A stretch of 64,000 nt of DNA from Leguminivora glycinivorella (taxonomy: Eukaryota; Arthropoda; Insecta; Lepidoptera; Tortricidae): contig NC_062978.1 of NCBI RefSeq assembly GCF_023078275.1, forward strand, positions 3,486,585 to 3,550,584, read 5' to 3'. Below are positions 55,014-64,000 of the stretch, one piece after another (position 1 is the stretch's first letter; each line of letters starts with the position of its first letter). Under the pieces are notes generated by a model. It ran no database searches. It saw only the letters and a program-made list of their open reading frames with translations, and had not been told where the DNA came from. The position numbers and the translations under genes were made by a program.

Positions 55014-55137
55014 CTGTGACTGTGATAGGCATATGCAGTGCATGGGACAAGGCGGGGGCGTCAGCGACGGAGCGTGGCCGGCCAACCCGGCGCCCAGCGA
55101 CCACACCGCAGACCACGCTGTCCATCGCACCAGCCAC
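55014..55137 (-). CDS. LRR protein, signal-peptide exon (host gene)
   Basis: 124-nt GC-rich exon on the minus strand between an acceptor (TTGGTCGCAG) and a donor (CAG^GTAAG). It enters with one base of a split codon and leaves in phase 0, matching the exon at 38965-40029. It encodes WLVRWTAWSAVWSLGAGLAG, a hydrophobic signal-peptide core, then Pro-rich residues and CPMHCICLSQSQ. With VVCN from the next exon this gives the C-P-x2-C-x-C-x-C pattern of an LRR N-terminal cap. That fit across 15 kb of intron is the main evidence. hAT-3 begins 5 bp after the exon and a perfect hairpin lies 18 bp before it. Confidence 0.75.
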
Positions 55138-55155
55138 CTGCGACCAATAAAATTG

Positions 55156-55342
55156 TTAGACTTATATTGACCGGGATATAGACCGTGATTACCTTTTTGA
55201 TTTTTGTCGAGCTCCCGATATTTCGACGCAGTTTCATGCATCATGATCACGGAAAACTGCATGCAACTGCGTCGAAATATCGGGAGCTCGACAAAAATCA
55301 AAAAGGTAATCACGGTCTATATCCCGGTCAATATAAGTCTAA
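55156..55342. mobile_element. Hairpin MITE with perfect 78-bp arms
   Basis: 55156-55233 and 55265-55342 are exactly complementary over 78 bp with a 31-nt loop. Arm words: GACCGGGATATAGACCGTG, TCGAGCTCCCGATATTTCG. When transcribed from either strand it would fold into a long perfect double-stranded RNA. It ends 18 bp from the 3' splice site of the LRR exon. Confidence 0.85.
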
Positions 55343-55469
55343 TGATTAAAAATAACCGTGAATCATTCAAAACTCTTAATAAAATTGTTACTTTCTACTG
55401 TATTTGGAGCAAAAAAATAATGCGCTGCTTTCTGATAATTACCTAACCACAATTTTTTTTTATGGAATA

Positions 55470-55632
55470 GGAGGCAAAGTAAGCGATCACCGCCGCCCAT
55501 GGACACCCGAAACACCAGAGGTGTTGGAGGTGCATTTCCGGCCTTTAAGATGGGTGTACGCTCTTTTCTTGAAGATTTGAAGGTCGAAGGTCCGAAAATA
55601 CCGCAGGCGACAATTCATTCCACAGTTTAGCT
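55470..55632. repeat. LINE-type dispersed fragment
   Basis: GCGATCACCGCCGCCCATGG, GAGGTGTTGGAGGTGCATTT and CAATTCATTCCACAGTTTAG, phrases I recall from lepidopteran LINE 3' regions. Confidence 0.35.
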
Positions 55633-55649
55633 GTGCAGTTACAATTTTG

Positions 55650-55876
55650 AAAAAACCCCGACATAGTGGACCGATTTTCATGAAACACGGCTAAGAACAC
55701 TCCCGACTAACTCAGCTTTTAAACAAAAAAATTAAATCTAAATCGGTTCAGCCGTTCGGAAACTACAATACCACAGACAGACACACACGCAGGCAGTCAG
55801 ACAGACAGAGAGACAAACAGACAGAACAGACACGTCAAACTTATTACACCCCGTCGTTTTTGCGTCGGGGGTTAAA
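55650..55876. repeat. GTCGGGGGTT-type dispersed repeat, copy 2
   Basis: AAAAACCCCGACATAGTGGA to TTTGCGTCGGGGGTTAAAA, second copy of 41731-41946, again with a CAGACAGA tract near the right end. Confidence 0.6.
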
Positions 55877-55972
55877 AACAAGTGATGACGGAACATATTT
55901 AGGCAATTTTAAAGGGACAATCTATTCAATGCTTCAGACGGTAACCATGAAGTACTAAAGCCGTTCAGTTTA

Positions 55973-55975
<3 letters not shown>

Positions 55976-56014
<39 letters not shown>
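55976..56014. repeat. (GA)n microsatellite
   Basis: About 39 bp of pure GA. Confidence 0.9.
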
Positions 56015-56015
<1 letters not shown>

Positions 56016-56059
56016 GGAGCTATATAACTGGTATAAATAAATAAATATTAAATACCTAC

Positions 56060-56303
56060 ATAAATATTATAGGACATTCTTACACAGATTGACTGAGTCC
56101 CACGGTAAGCTCAAAATGGCTTGAGTTGCAGGTACTCAGACAACGATATATATAATATACAAATATGTACGTATATACATAGAAAACATCCATGACTCAG
56201 AAATAAATATGTGCTCATCACACAAATAAATGCCCTTTACCGGGATTCGAACCCGGGAACGCGGCGTAGCAGGCAGGGTCACTACGCGCTAGGCCAGACC
56301 GGT
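56060..56303 (-). repeat. tRNA-derived SINE, copy 3
   Basis: Reverse orientation, TTACACAGATTGACTGAGTC to GCGCTAGGCCAGACCGG, with an intact B-box GGTTCGAATCC on the minus strand. Confidence 0.75.
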
Positions 56304-56370
56304 GTTCAAGCTAGCTATAGGAATAGCTGTGTCCCTTTTACCTTACATGATAATCCTCAAACATAAAAAA

Positions 56371-56764
56371 ACCGGCCAAGAGCGTGTCGGGCCACGCTCA
56401 GTGTAGGGTTCCGTAGTTTTCCGTATTTTTCTCAAAAACTACTGAACCTATCAAGTTCAAAATAATTTTCCTAGAAAGTCTTTATAAAGTTCTACTTTTG
56501 TGATTTTTTTTATATTTTTTAAACCTATGGTTCAAAAGTTAGAGGGGGACACACACACTTTGTTTTCCTTTAGGAGCGATTATTTCAGAAAATATTAATA
56601 TTATCAAAAAACGATTTTAGTAAACCCTTATTCATTTTTAAATACCTATCCAACAATATATCACACGTTGGGGTTGGAATGAAAAAAAAATCAGTCTCCA
56701 CTTTACATGTACCCTAAAAACACATTTTATTTTACCACTTTGTCGGCGTGATTGGTACCAAATT
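56371..56764 (+). repeat. GGCCAAGAGCGTGTC-type repeat, copy 4 (left part)
   Basis: Left part of a copy that continues at 60595-60719; it is interrupted by the LINE 56765-60590 at the word ACCAAATTT. Confidence 0.65.
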
Positions 56765-59700
56765 TAGAATAGAATAGAATAGAATATACTTTATTTAACA
56801 TCAAATTGGACAAATACAAGGTAAAGGTACATACAACTTAAATTAGATGCTAAATGGGATCCCACTCAGCATGTTGCCACGGCAAGCCGAGGCGCTGATT
56901 TTCAGTGGGACCCTGACTTAATAAACTAAGCTAAGAACTAAACTAAAACTAGAACGAGTGACAGCACAAACATCAGGGAACAGTTAGGTACGATACTATA
57001 CAAGTAAATTGACAGAGTGTCCACGATATGAAACAATGACTGACAATACAATTAGTGATGGAAAAGACAGTAACACGAAACAAACACGCGACAAATGGAT
57101 ACATAGTACATACATACATAGCACAGAAGGTAAGACTTTTTAATTATTATTAATCCCCCAGTGAGGCGCAGCAGGTTTTTAAATTTTTTACCGCATCTTA
57201 AAAGATTTGGCCGTTTAGAAAATATGCTCGACATTTAAATTTAAAACTATGAATTGACTTCAAAGCACGGATCGGCGGCGGAATCAGGTTCCAGCATTTC
57301 GTGGCCGCATACCGGAAACTACCACGAAACGCTGCTGTTTGGTGCGGAGGACAAACAAGCTGAAGGAATCTTGATGATCTAACCTCGTTGGACCTGGAGT
57401 TACGAGACCATGAGAGCTTATCGTAGAGGTATGATGGGATCTGCCTATTGATAACACCGAATACCAAGATAGCCAGATGGAGTTTTTGACGGGTAGACAT
57501 TTTCAGAATACGGTTTCGATTGAGATATGGCGTCACGTGAGAGCGAGGTGGAATGTGGTAACAAAAACGCGCGCAGGCATTTTGAACTCGCTGAATCAGC
57601 CGCTGCGTGCGCGACAGTAAGCGAGGCCCATACACGATGTCACCATAATTGAGTGTTGAGAGCACCAGCGCCTCACAGAGTTTAACTCTTAACTCGACGT
57701 GTAGAAACTCGCGAATTTTGTACAGAACTTTCAGCCGGTAAAAGCAGTTGCGTATTGTGTTCTGCACATGTGTTTCATAACGAAGTTCGCCATCCATTAC
57801 GATTCCCAGGTTTCGAGCTTCCAGGACACGTTCCAAGGGTTCATTATTTATGTGTACTAAGATGTTACATTGAGATATATTATCAATTTGATTTTTAGAC
57901 CCTAAAATAATATATTTTGATTTAGCAGGGTTTAAATGAAGTGCGTTTGAGTGTGACCAATTAAATATGCGTTCCAAATCCTCATTGAGCTTATTGACTT
58001 GTTGGATACAGTTCCTACTGTTGCAATCAATATAAATTTGAAGATCATCTGCATAAATATGAAATTTAGAATGCTCAATTACCCTAACCAAGTCGCTACA
58101 ATATAGAATAAATAACAAGGGACCCAAAATGGAGCCTTGAGGTACTCCCCTTGAGACTCTCCTAATTTTAGACACTATGCTCCTACCATCAGCTCCACGG
58201 ATTTCAACCAATTGTCTTCTATTGGTAAGATAACTTGCGAACCACTTCACAGTGCCGTTTTCGAAACCGTAATACGTGAGCTTCGAAAGGAGTAACGAAA
58301 TATTAATAGTTTCGAAGGCTCTTGAGAAGTCTAATAGCGTTAATAACGTACCTTTTCCGTTATCTTGAGACGCTAAGATATTGTCAGTCACATCTAGCAA
58401 GGCAGTGGTGGTACTACGGTGTTTGCGGAAGCCGGACTGTGCAGCGGGTAAGATGTTATTCACTTCCAAGTATTCTGACATCTGTTCGCATACCACGCTT
58501 TCAATAATCTTGGAAAGACATGGCAGAATACTTATTGGTCGCAGATCTTTCATAGACGTAGGGTTCGTGACTTTAGGCAGAGGACGTACGAGGGCGGTTT
58601 TCCAGGCGTCAGGAAATGTATGTGTAGTAATCGACCTGTTTACTATCGCCGTAATAGTGCCTAATGTTCGCGGCAAGGTAAGCGTAATCATATCCAGAGT
58701 GATGCCATCGACGCCCTGTGCGTTGGACGTTATTTTTTTTATGACTTTCATGACCTGGTTTTCACTGACCTGTTTTAGGTGAAATGAAGACTGACAGAAA
58801 CGATTGAACTCGTAAAAAGTCAGATTACTAATGCTGGTGTCCTGGCTTCCAGGAAGATCGAGGAAATGACTATTCAAGAGATCAGGGTCATTAAAGTGGC
58901 TCGGAAGTTCTTTTTCAGAACGTCTATCTGAAAGCACGTCTCTCTTGAGATTTTTCCATAGCTCTCTAGAATTACTAATATTACAATTAATGCGGTAATT
59001 GAAATACGCTCGTTTCTCGTTCACCAAGGCTTGAGCGACAGCGTGCTTAAGCTCTTTGTAATATTCTTTGTGGGAGTCTATTTTACTAGCTTTATACCTA
59101 TCGTGAGCCTTATTCCGCAACGCCATCATTTCTTTTATTGTATAGGTAATCCAAGGGCAAGTGTGTTGTCTAATACATACCGTCTTATGCGGGGCGAATG
59201 TGTCAAATAAATAAATAAGATATGCATTAAAAACATCGACCATGTTGCTCGGATCTGTAGAACTGATAATATTGTCCCAGGGAATGCTGAGCAGCATTTT
59301 TTCAAAGTTTTGCGTATCAATATCTTTAATGGGTCTAAATGTTGCAAATTTAGGCGCTGGTTTTTCGATTTTTATATTAAGTTTACATGAAATAAAAGCA
59401 TGTGAACTAAGTTCCGGTATGTAATTAACGCTAACATTACACACCGGCGCATCGGTACATACCAAGTCAATCAAGGTACCGCTGTGATCTGTGAAATGAG
59501 TAGGTACATCGACGTGTTGTGTTAGATTAAAACAATTTAAGAAATTGCGCAGCTTAATGGTATTAGCATTATTTGTTGCCAACAAATTAACATTAAAATC
59601 GCCAAGTAAAACTATAAAATCAAATTTTGCGAATGAGCTAACTGAACTTGTTATCGCGTCAATAAACAAATCTAAACTAAGCCAGGGCGGTCTATATGCC

Positions 59701-60590
59701 GTGCCAATTACAACCTTCATACCTCTAACGTTAAGGCTTAGCCACATTTGTTCCACCGGCAGAGTAACCGGGTGCGCGCATATCCGTGCGTTGATGCCTT
59801 GCTTTACATAAAAACCAATGCCCCCTCCCCGCGAGCGCACCTCCGGCGGCCTGGGAGTGTGTCTCAGTTTGTAGCCGGGCACTGCGGGTGCGCGGCTGTC
59901 AACGGAATCGCGCAGCCACGTCTCATTTATCGCCATAATGTCGACCCTATGCGCCTGCATTGCGACAATGAACTCTTCGTGCCTAGTACCTAGCGAGCCG
60001 GGATTAAGTAAACCTACAAATAATTTATTTTTATTTGTCGTAATTATTTTAATGAATCACTGAAAAATAATTTATAACTTGTATTAGCTAGCAGGCACTT
60101 ACTATGACAATATTGATAATAACTAAGAATAGGTAATAGACACGAGAGCGCACTATAGGGAAAAATATAACAATAAATGTTTGAGGAACGTTCACCCAAC
60201 AAACGGTACAAGTGTATTAAGTATGTTTTATTTGTAGATTTGGTAGCTATTAATAATATTACTATTAATCTTAGAGCTAAGCATATACCTATACAATAAT
60301 AGACCGTCAAACCTGGGGTGTGCCAAAAACCTGACTGAGGTCAGCCGAGGAACGGATCCGACGAGGCGCTGCGTCATTTTGACGTCGAATAAAAATACGC
60401 CCGTCTTTCGTCCAAGGGTTTCGCCAGTCAAGCCTCTTGCACTCCTGACGAACGTTATAAAACAGTGACCTATTTAGCTTTGTGAGTCTCTCATTGACGT
60501 AGAAACGGCTGGGTTGCCCAGGCAAGTTGAAGTCGGCTGTGTCCACTCCGCGACGCACGCGAGCGGCTCGAAGCAGGTCGTAAAATTTCA
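56765..60590 (-). mobile_element. LINE of the Jockey/CR1 superfamily, 5'-truncated
   Basis: Minus-strand non-LTR element inserted into repeat copy 4. The 3' end carries an (AGAAT)n tail on the plus strand. A short AATTT duplication flanks it (before 56765 and before about 60595). ORF2 is open over 920 codons; only the last 94 codons of ORF1 remain, so reverse transcription stopped inside ORF1. Confidence 0.75.
57198..59960 (-). CDS. LINE ORF2: endonuclease-reverse transcriptase
   Basis: 920 codons from an internal ATG; the frame is open further upstream to 60056 (GLLNPGSLGTRHEEF), so the true start is earlier. Endonuclease motifs: INETWLRD, AYRPPW, GDFNVN, LIDLVCTD. The expected SDH motif near 59400-59411 reads SSH, so the usual aspartate is missing and DNA cleavage may be impaired. 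Reverse transcriptase: LRPISILPCL, SGFRKHRSTT, TLLDFSRAFETI, GVPQGSILGPLLF and the YADD active site (58044-58055). The C-terminal region (VQNACARFCYHIPPR) is typical of CR1/Jockey-like elements. No frameshift or stop. It lies in intron 1 of the LRR gene in sense orientation. Confidence 0.85.
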   Translation of the reverse strand: MQAHRVDIMAINETWLRDSVDSRAPAVPGYKLRHTPRPPEVRSRGGGIGFYVKQGINARICAHPVTLPVEQMWLSLNVRGMKVVIGTAYRPPWLSLDLFIDAITSSVSSFAKFDFIVLLGDFNVNLLATNNANTIKLRNFLNCFNLTQHVDVPTHFTDHSGTLIDLVCTDAPVCNVSVNYIPELSSHAFISCKLNIKIEKPAPKFATFRPIKDIDTQNFEKMLLSIPWDNIISSTDPSNMVDVFNAYLIYLFDTFAPHKTVCIRQHTCPWITYTIKEMMALRNKAHDRYKASKIDSHKEYYKELKHAVAQALVNEKRAYFNYRINCNISNSRELWKNLKRDVLSDRRSEKELPSHFNDPDLLNSHFLDLPGSQDTSISNLTFYEFNRFCQSSFHLKQVSENQVMKVIKKITSNAQGVDGITLDMITLTLPRTLGTITAIVNRSITTHTFPDAWKTALVRPLPKVTNPTSMKDLRPISILPCLSKIIESVVCEQMSEYLEVNNILPAAQSGFRKHRSTTTALLDVTDNILASQDNGKGTLLTLLDFSRAFETINISLLLSKLTYYGFENGTVKWFASYLTNRRQLVEIRGADGRSIVSKIRRVSRGVPQGSILGPLLFILYCSDLVRVIEHSKFHIYADDLQIYIDCNSRNCIQQVNKLNEDLERIFNWSHSNALHLNPAKSKYIILGSKNQIDNISQCNILVHINNEPLERVLEARNLGIVMDGELRYETHVQNTIRNCFYRLKVLYKIREFLHVELRVKLCEALVLSTLNYGDIVYGPRLLSRTQRLIQRVQNACARFCYHIPPRSHVTPYLNRNRILKMSTRQKLHLAILVFGVINRQIPSYLYDKLSWSRNSRSNEVRSSRFLQLVCPPHQTAAFRGSFRYAATKCWNLIPPPIRALKSIHSFKFKCRAYFLNGQIF

Positions 60591-60591
60591 A
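60307..60591 (-). CDS. LINE ORF1 C-terminal remnant
   Basis: 94 codons with FYVNERLTKLNRSLFYNVRQ, WTKDGRIFIRR and SADLSQVFG. This matches my memory of the end of many insect LINE ORF1 proteins, where ERLT...LF...R motifs are conserved. The upstream part is lost by 5' truncation at the junction with repeat copy 4. About 250 nt separate it from ORF2. Confidence 0.65.
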   Translation of the reverse strand: MKFYDLLRAARVRRGVDTADFNLPGQPSRFYVNERLTKLNRSLFYNVRQECKRLDWRNPWTKDGRIFIRRQNDAAPRRIRSSADLSQVFGTPQV

Positions 60592-60594
60592 TTC

Positions 60595-60719
60595 AATTTC
60601 AGCTTTCTAGTGCTAATGGTTACTGAGATTATCTGCGGACGCACGGACGGACGGACGGACAGACAGACAGACATGGCGAAACTATAAGGGTTCCTAGTTG
60701 ACTACGGAACCCTAAAAAC
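60595..60719 (+). repeat. GGCCAAGAGCGTGTC-type repeat, copy 4 (right part)
   Basis: TTTCAGCTTTCTAGTGCTAA to ACTACGGAACCCTAAAAA, the continuation of 56371-56764. Confidence 0.65.
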
Positions 60720-61300
60720 CAAATAGGTAAATTGCTTCACCGCCGCAAGCCGACCCACGAAAATTGTACGGGCGTTTGTGTATTGCTATTAAATTTTGAT
60801 ATTATCGCATCTCATCTAAATTGCAGTAATAGCTTGAATGTTGCAGCAGTGAGCCTTATCACTTAATTTCATGGACGCAGCTTTAGTATCAAAGCGCTCG
60901 GCGCTGGTACTTGGTGTAATCCGTTTATGTACTTACTACATTCTAGATACGTGAAATATTCTATGTCATATACATAGGTATGTAGTAAATTAGTTATTTG
61001 TTTTCTCTACTCCCGAACTGTTATTTGTCATTTACAGGGTCGTGCATAGATCTTTAAAACCCTACATAAAAGTCTATTCCCCAACGCCAGCCTCCGCCGG
61101 CTTTCCGCGCATGCGCGCAGTATCGAAAAAACAGAAAACGCATTGTTTGGCTTTGTAACCATGGAAACGCATTGTTATAACGATACTGCGCGCGTGCGCG
61201 GGAAGGCTTTGGGCAGCTGAGCTGACAGTGCAAACCTTTGCATCAAAATACAAGAAACAGTGTGAATTTCACGAAAGTTACTCAAGAAAACTAGTAAAAA
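60720..61300. other. Intronic DNA with a GC hairpin
   Basis: CCGCGCATGCGCGCAGTATCG (near 61116) and CGATACTGCGCGCGTGCGCGG (near 61181) form an imperfect inverted repeat, possibly a small MITE. The rest is unassigned. Confidence 0.4.
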
Positions 61301-61545
61301 CTAAGGTTAAACAACCTGTGCCACAGAGTAAAACACAACATTTTTCACCACACCAACACGAACAAAATATTGACTTTAAAACATGGAACTAAATCAAATC
61401 CATCAATGTATGCAATATTTATGATTCAAAATCATCATTTATATCTAAGATCTACCAGCCAGTTTAAGACATCAAGTTAAAATTTGTATGAAATTACTTT
61501 GCACCCTTGTGGATAAAATGCAATTTTGCTATCTGTTTTCGAATA
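61300..61545 (+). repeat. Dispersed repeat matching 9205-9450
   Basis: CACCACACCAACACGAACAAAA, TTAAGACATCAAGTTAAAATTTG and CTTGTGGATAAAATGC align with the element near 9205-9450. Confidence 0.6.
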
Positions 61546-61824
61546 GCAACAAAGTAAGTCTTTAACAGTTGGTGTGATGAAAATACATTCACAGACCTGT
61601 TTATACCTATATTATTGATATAATTCCTAATATTCCACTTCCTTATTTTTAACAAAACACTTTTGTGTTCCTTATACTGACACTGCCTTTAGTTTTCTGA
61701 GCTATCTTCTTACTTCCTAGACTTCACAGAAGAAAGAAGAAGAAAAAGCTGTAGCATTATATGCCGGAGCATCTAATGCTGCACCATCAGCACCTTTCTT
61801 GTTGCATGTTAATAATCCATACTT

Positions 61825-62003
61825 ATCCATACTAATATTATAAATGGGAAAGTGTGTGTGTCTGTTTGTTTGTCCGTCTTTCACGGCAAAACGGAGCGAC
61901 GAATTGACGTGATTTTTTAAAGTGGAGATAGTTGAAGGGGTGGAGAGTGACATAGGCTACTTTTTGTCTTCCTAACGCGAGCGAAGCCGCGGGTAAATGC
62001 TAG
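61825..62003 (+). mobile_element. Helitron-like element, copy 4
   Basis: TCCATACTAATATTATAAATG after an A, ending GCTAG before a T; the hairpin CGCGAGCGAAGCCGCG precedes the end. Same family as 952-1193. Confidence 0.65.
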
Positions 62004-62015
62004 TAAGCATTATCT

Positions 62016-62181
62016 AGTGCCGTAGCCGACTGGCATTTCTGCGACGCGAAACGAAACCAAACGCCGCGAAAGGTAGTATGGCTCTGTCGCGCTAATACGC
62101 ACTAGCGATAGAGATAGATATCTACGAGCGTTTCGTTTCGTGAGCGAATCGTGAGCGTTTATGCCATTCGGCTACGCACCC
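62016..62181 (-). mobile_element. GTAGCCGAATGGCA-type MITE, copy 5
   Basis: Reverse orientation: AGTGCCGTAGCCGACTGGCA to ATGCCATTCGGCTACGCACC, 12 bp from Helitron-like copy 4. Confidence 0.65.
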
Positions 62182-62262
62182 TGGACAGATCTGGGCTTAT
62201 GTCTTATGTCTTTTGGCTGACATGACGATGATGAAGCTACATAGCCTGCTTACAGTGCTTAC

Positions 62263-62285
62263 CTGAGCGTTCGTGCGAGAGCCAT
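62263..62285 (-). CDS. LRR protein, candidate first coding exon
   Basis: On the minus strand a GC-rich island holds ATG (62283-62285) followed by codons for MALARTL and two further bases, ending at a strong donor CTCAG^GTAAGC. The two leftover bases match the one-base entry phase of the exon at 55014. An alternative start at 62340-62342 (MVVQ plus two bases, donor AGAG^GTGAGA, intron from 62328) has the same phase. Either would place basic residues before the signal-peptide core. I cannot tell which is used, or whether neither is. Confidence 0.4.
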
Positions 62286-62328
62286 GCGCCGGCGCCGGCG
62301 GGGCGCGCCGCCCGCCGTGCGCTCTCAC

Positions 62329-62356
62329 CTCTGCACCACCATCGCGCCACCACGAT
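62329..62356 (-). other. Alternative first exon / 5' UTR of the LRR gene
   Basis: Minus strand: an acceptor-like GTCCGCAG, then a 28-nt stretch with ATG at 62340-62342 and a GTGAGA donor. It could be a separate exon, or untranslated sequence in which this ATG opens a five-codon upstream frame ending TGA. Confidence 0.3.
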
Positions 62357-63035
62357 CTGCGGACAACACCGTTACATTGTCATTTATTTCATACTCTGTT
62401 ACTCCTAAAAGGGGTAAGCAGATCATATGAGACTGCTGCAGTCTGAAGCTTTTGTGCCGGGTAGCGCATTTTTTTTTGTAAGTTGTGAAAATTCAAAATT
62501 CCGCTAGGTTCAAAAATTCTCGTTAAGATATTGTATCATATCAATCGGATATATCACAAAAATGTCACGTTTGACACTAATACATCCGAACCAGTAAATT
62601 ATCTTTAAGTCTAAACGCTTAACCGGCACAAGTTTGTAGTCGAACGAGATAAAACTTTACCTTAAATGTGTACAAAACACGAGAATTTAAAGTGTTATTC
62701 ATTCAGTACATACATATTTCCGTTTCTTAAAATTTACTTTGTAAAATAAATGCTTACCTACTTTTCTCAGTCTCCCAGGAAAAGCGTTTTTGTAATACTG
62801 TGTGCAATTTAATGGTGGTTTACTTTAAAAGCATGTGCGTTGTGTAATGGCGCCCCGGGGCCGGCGGATTCTCACGCGGCTCCATAAACATGCTCTTGCA
62901 ATTTTAAATTTTTGGCATGCGGCTGCGGAATTATTCAGGAAGTTGTGTGTCGCCTTGGCACACACGTGTATGGTGTTTGTTTGGATTTATTGTAGACTCG
63001 TCTATTAAAGGCACCTTTTCAATAAATATGAATAT
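62357..63035. other. Possible promoter-side flank of the LRR gene
   Basis: Moderately GC-rich patch at 62850-62880 (GCGCCCCGGGGCCGGCGG). No exon or defined promoter motif recognised. Confidence 0.3.
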
Positions 63036-63200
63036 TGGGGGACACCTTACACAGATCAACTTAGCCCCAAACTAAGCAAAGCTTATACTATGGGTGCTAT
63101 TTAAGCGAGCGAAGTATGTACATTACTTAAATAGATAAATACATAGGTACTTATGTATATACATGGAAAACATCCATGACTCTCCCGGCTCAGTGGGATC
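63036..63200. repeat. SINE variant body
   Basis: ACACAGATCAACTTAGCCCCAAACTAAGCAAAGCTT, here split by other words, matches the segment inside hAT-2 at 12821-12930. It ends with ACATCCATGACTC of the SINE body. No tRNA head. Confidence 0.5.
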
Positions 63201-63304
63201 CATAAAGGATTAACTATGGGTCAACAAAAAAAAAGTTAAGGGCCATTTTTTTCAAAGTTGTCCCCCCACTTTTTTTTGGATTTGGAAATTTTTATGTGGT
63301 TTAA

Positions 63305-63620
63305 TGATAAAGATAAAAGATAAAAATCATTTATTGTATAAACCATTCTACATATGGCGCCTTAACCTACGTTACAAGAACAACTTACTCTCTAAACATT
63401 TAAGGTACTAGATACTGATTACACCTAAAACCAGTTACACAAAGACAAACGCAAAAATAGATGGTGCATCAGTAGAACAAAAAAAAAATAAACAGGGATG
63501 GTGGAAGAAACATTGGCGCCTGTGTAGTGGCAACAAAAGGACGCCACTCAGCATATGCTATGATATGAGTACCACAGCGCTGGTCTTCCGTAGCGCCCCG
63601 GGTTGAGGGGTAGCTTTACC
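63305..63620 (-). repeat. LINE 3' untranslated end (reverse)
   Basis: It begins with a GATAAAAGATAAAA tract and ATTTATTGTATA and contains CACAGCGCTGGTCTTCCG, the same layout as the LINE ends at 47697 and 56765. Confidence 0.4.
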
Positions 63621-64000
63621 TAGGTAATGGCAAATCTATAATATTGCAGAGCACAAGAACACAGATATTGAGGGGAACAGTTGTAGTTGGAAATATGCAT
63701 ACACAAAGATACTAGTTATCGAAACAGTTAAGGGCAGGTTTATATAAATTTTGAGATACTGACGTGACGGTTAGGGTTTAACTTTTATGTACCATTATTA
63801 TTATGTATAAAAGATATATTAAAATAATATTTAATTATAATTGAAACTGTATATTTTGGTTTAATGAGGCAATAGAAAATACGTATAATATTATATTAAT
63901 AAGAATCCACGGAACGCAGCGAGCACGGCATCTGCAGACTAAAAAGATATTTTTTTTTAAATTTTAATTTAAAAGTGAATATAGACGTGGCATTACGAAT
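63621..64000. other. Unassigned AT-rich DNA to window end
   Basis: Nothing recognised. Confidence 0.35.

Larger units (their letters stand above)
55138..62262 (-). other. Intron 1 of the LRR gene (inferred)
   Basis: Lies between the signal-peptide exon and the candidate first exon. It holds the perfect hairpin, dispersed repeats, a SINE and the second LINE. It depends on the first-exon call and is less certain than intron 2. Confidence 0.4.

Noticed and set aside
54675..55313. A single 212-codon minus-strand protein
   Set aside because: It runs through the hairpin, the LRR exon, the splice donor and hAT-3; only 55014-55137 makes sense as coding exon.

Overview
The window looks like gene-poor, repeat-packed chromosomal DNA of a moth or butterfly (Lepidoptera). 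It is AT-rich and carries CCTAA (insect telomere type) words, tRNA-derived SINEs, Helitron-like ends of the form A^TC...CTAG^T, GGCCAAGAGCGTGTC-type dispersed repeats and an env-bearing gypsy-type retroelement. I know these families from lepidopteran genomes by recall, not by a search.

Layout. 1-8.4 kb: MITEs and a stack of nested elements whose core is a 1.9-kb non-autonomous hAT element (hAT-1) that took a second copy of itself in inverted orientation. 8.4-12.1 kb: fragments of LINE 3' ends and dispersed repeats. 12.1-17.9 kb: two near-identical 2.26-kb hAT elements (hAT-2) in opposite orientation; the second splits a LINE remnant. 18-25 kb: SINE, Helitron-like element, MITEs, a decayed R1-type LINE and a minisatellite built on telomere-like words. 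25.4-30.35 kb: a long LINE (ORF1 plus frameshifted ORF2). 30,559-38,033: a complete errantivirus-like LTR retrotransposon with gag, pol, env, LTRs identical by eye and a 4-bp target duplication.

Host gene. The only host gene I can support is on the minus strand. It encodes a secreted, probably surface-anchored leucine-rich-repeat protein. The last exon is 38,965-40,029; an upstream exon at 55,014-55,137 supplies the signal peptide and the LRR N-terminal cap; a GC-rich first-exon candidate with matching phase lies at 62,263-62,285. The roughly 15-kb and 7-kb introns are filled with transposons. The 124-bp middle exon is squeezed between a third hAT element (hAT-3), whose 8-bp target duplication is the 5' splice site itself, and a perfect 78-bp-arm hairpin 18 bp from the 3' splice site. 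A second LINE (minus strand, 56,765-60,590) sits in intron 1.

The rest is layered insertions that can be ordered in time by which element interrupts which. All coordinates of repeats were set by eye; percent identities were not computed.
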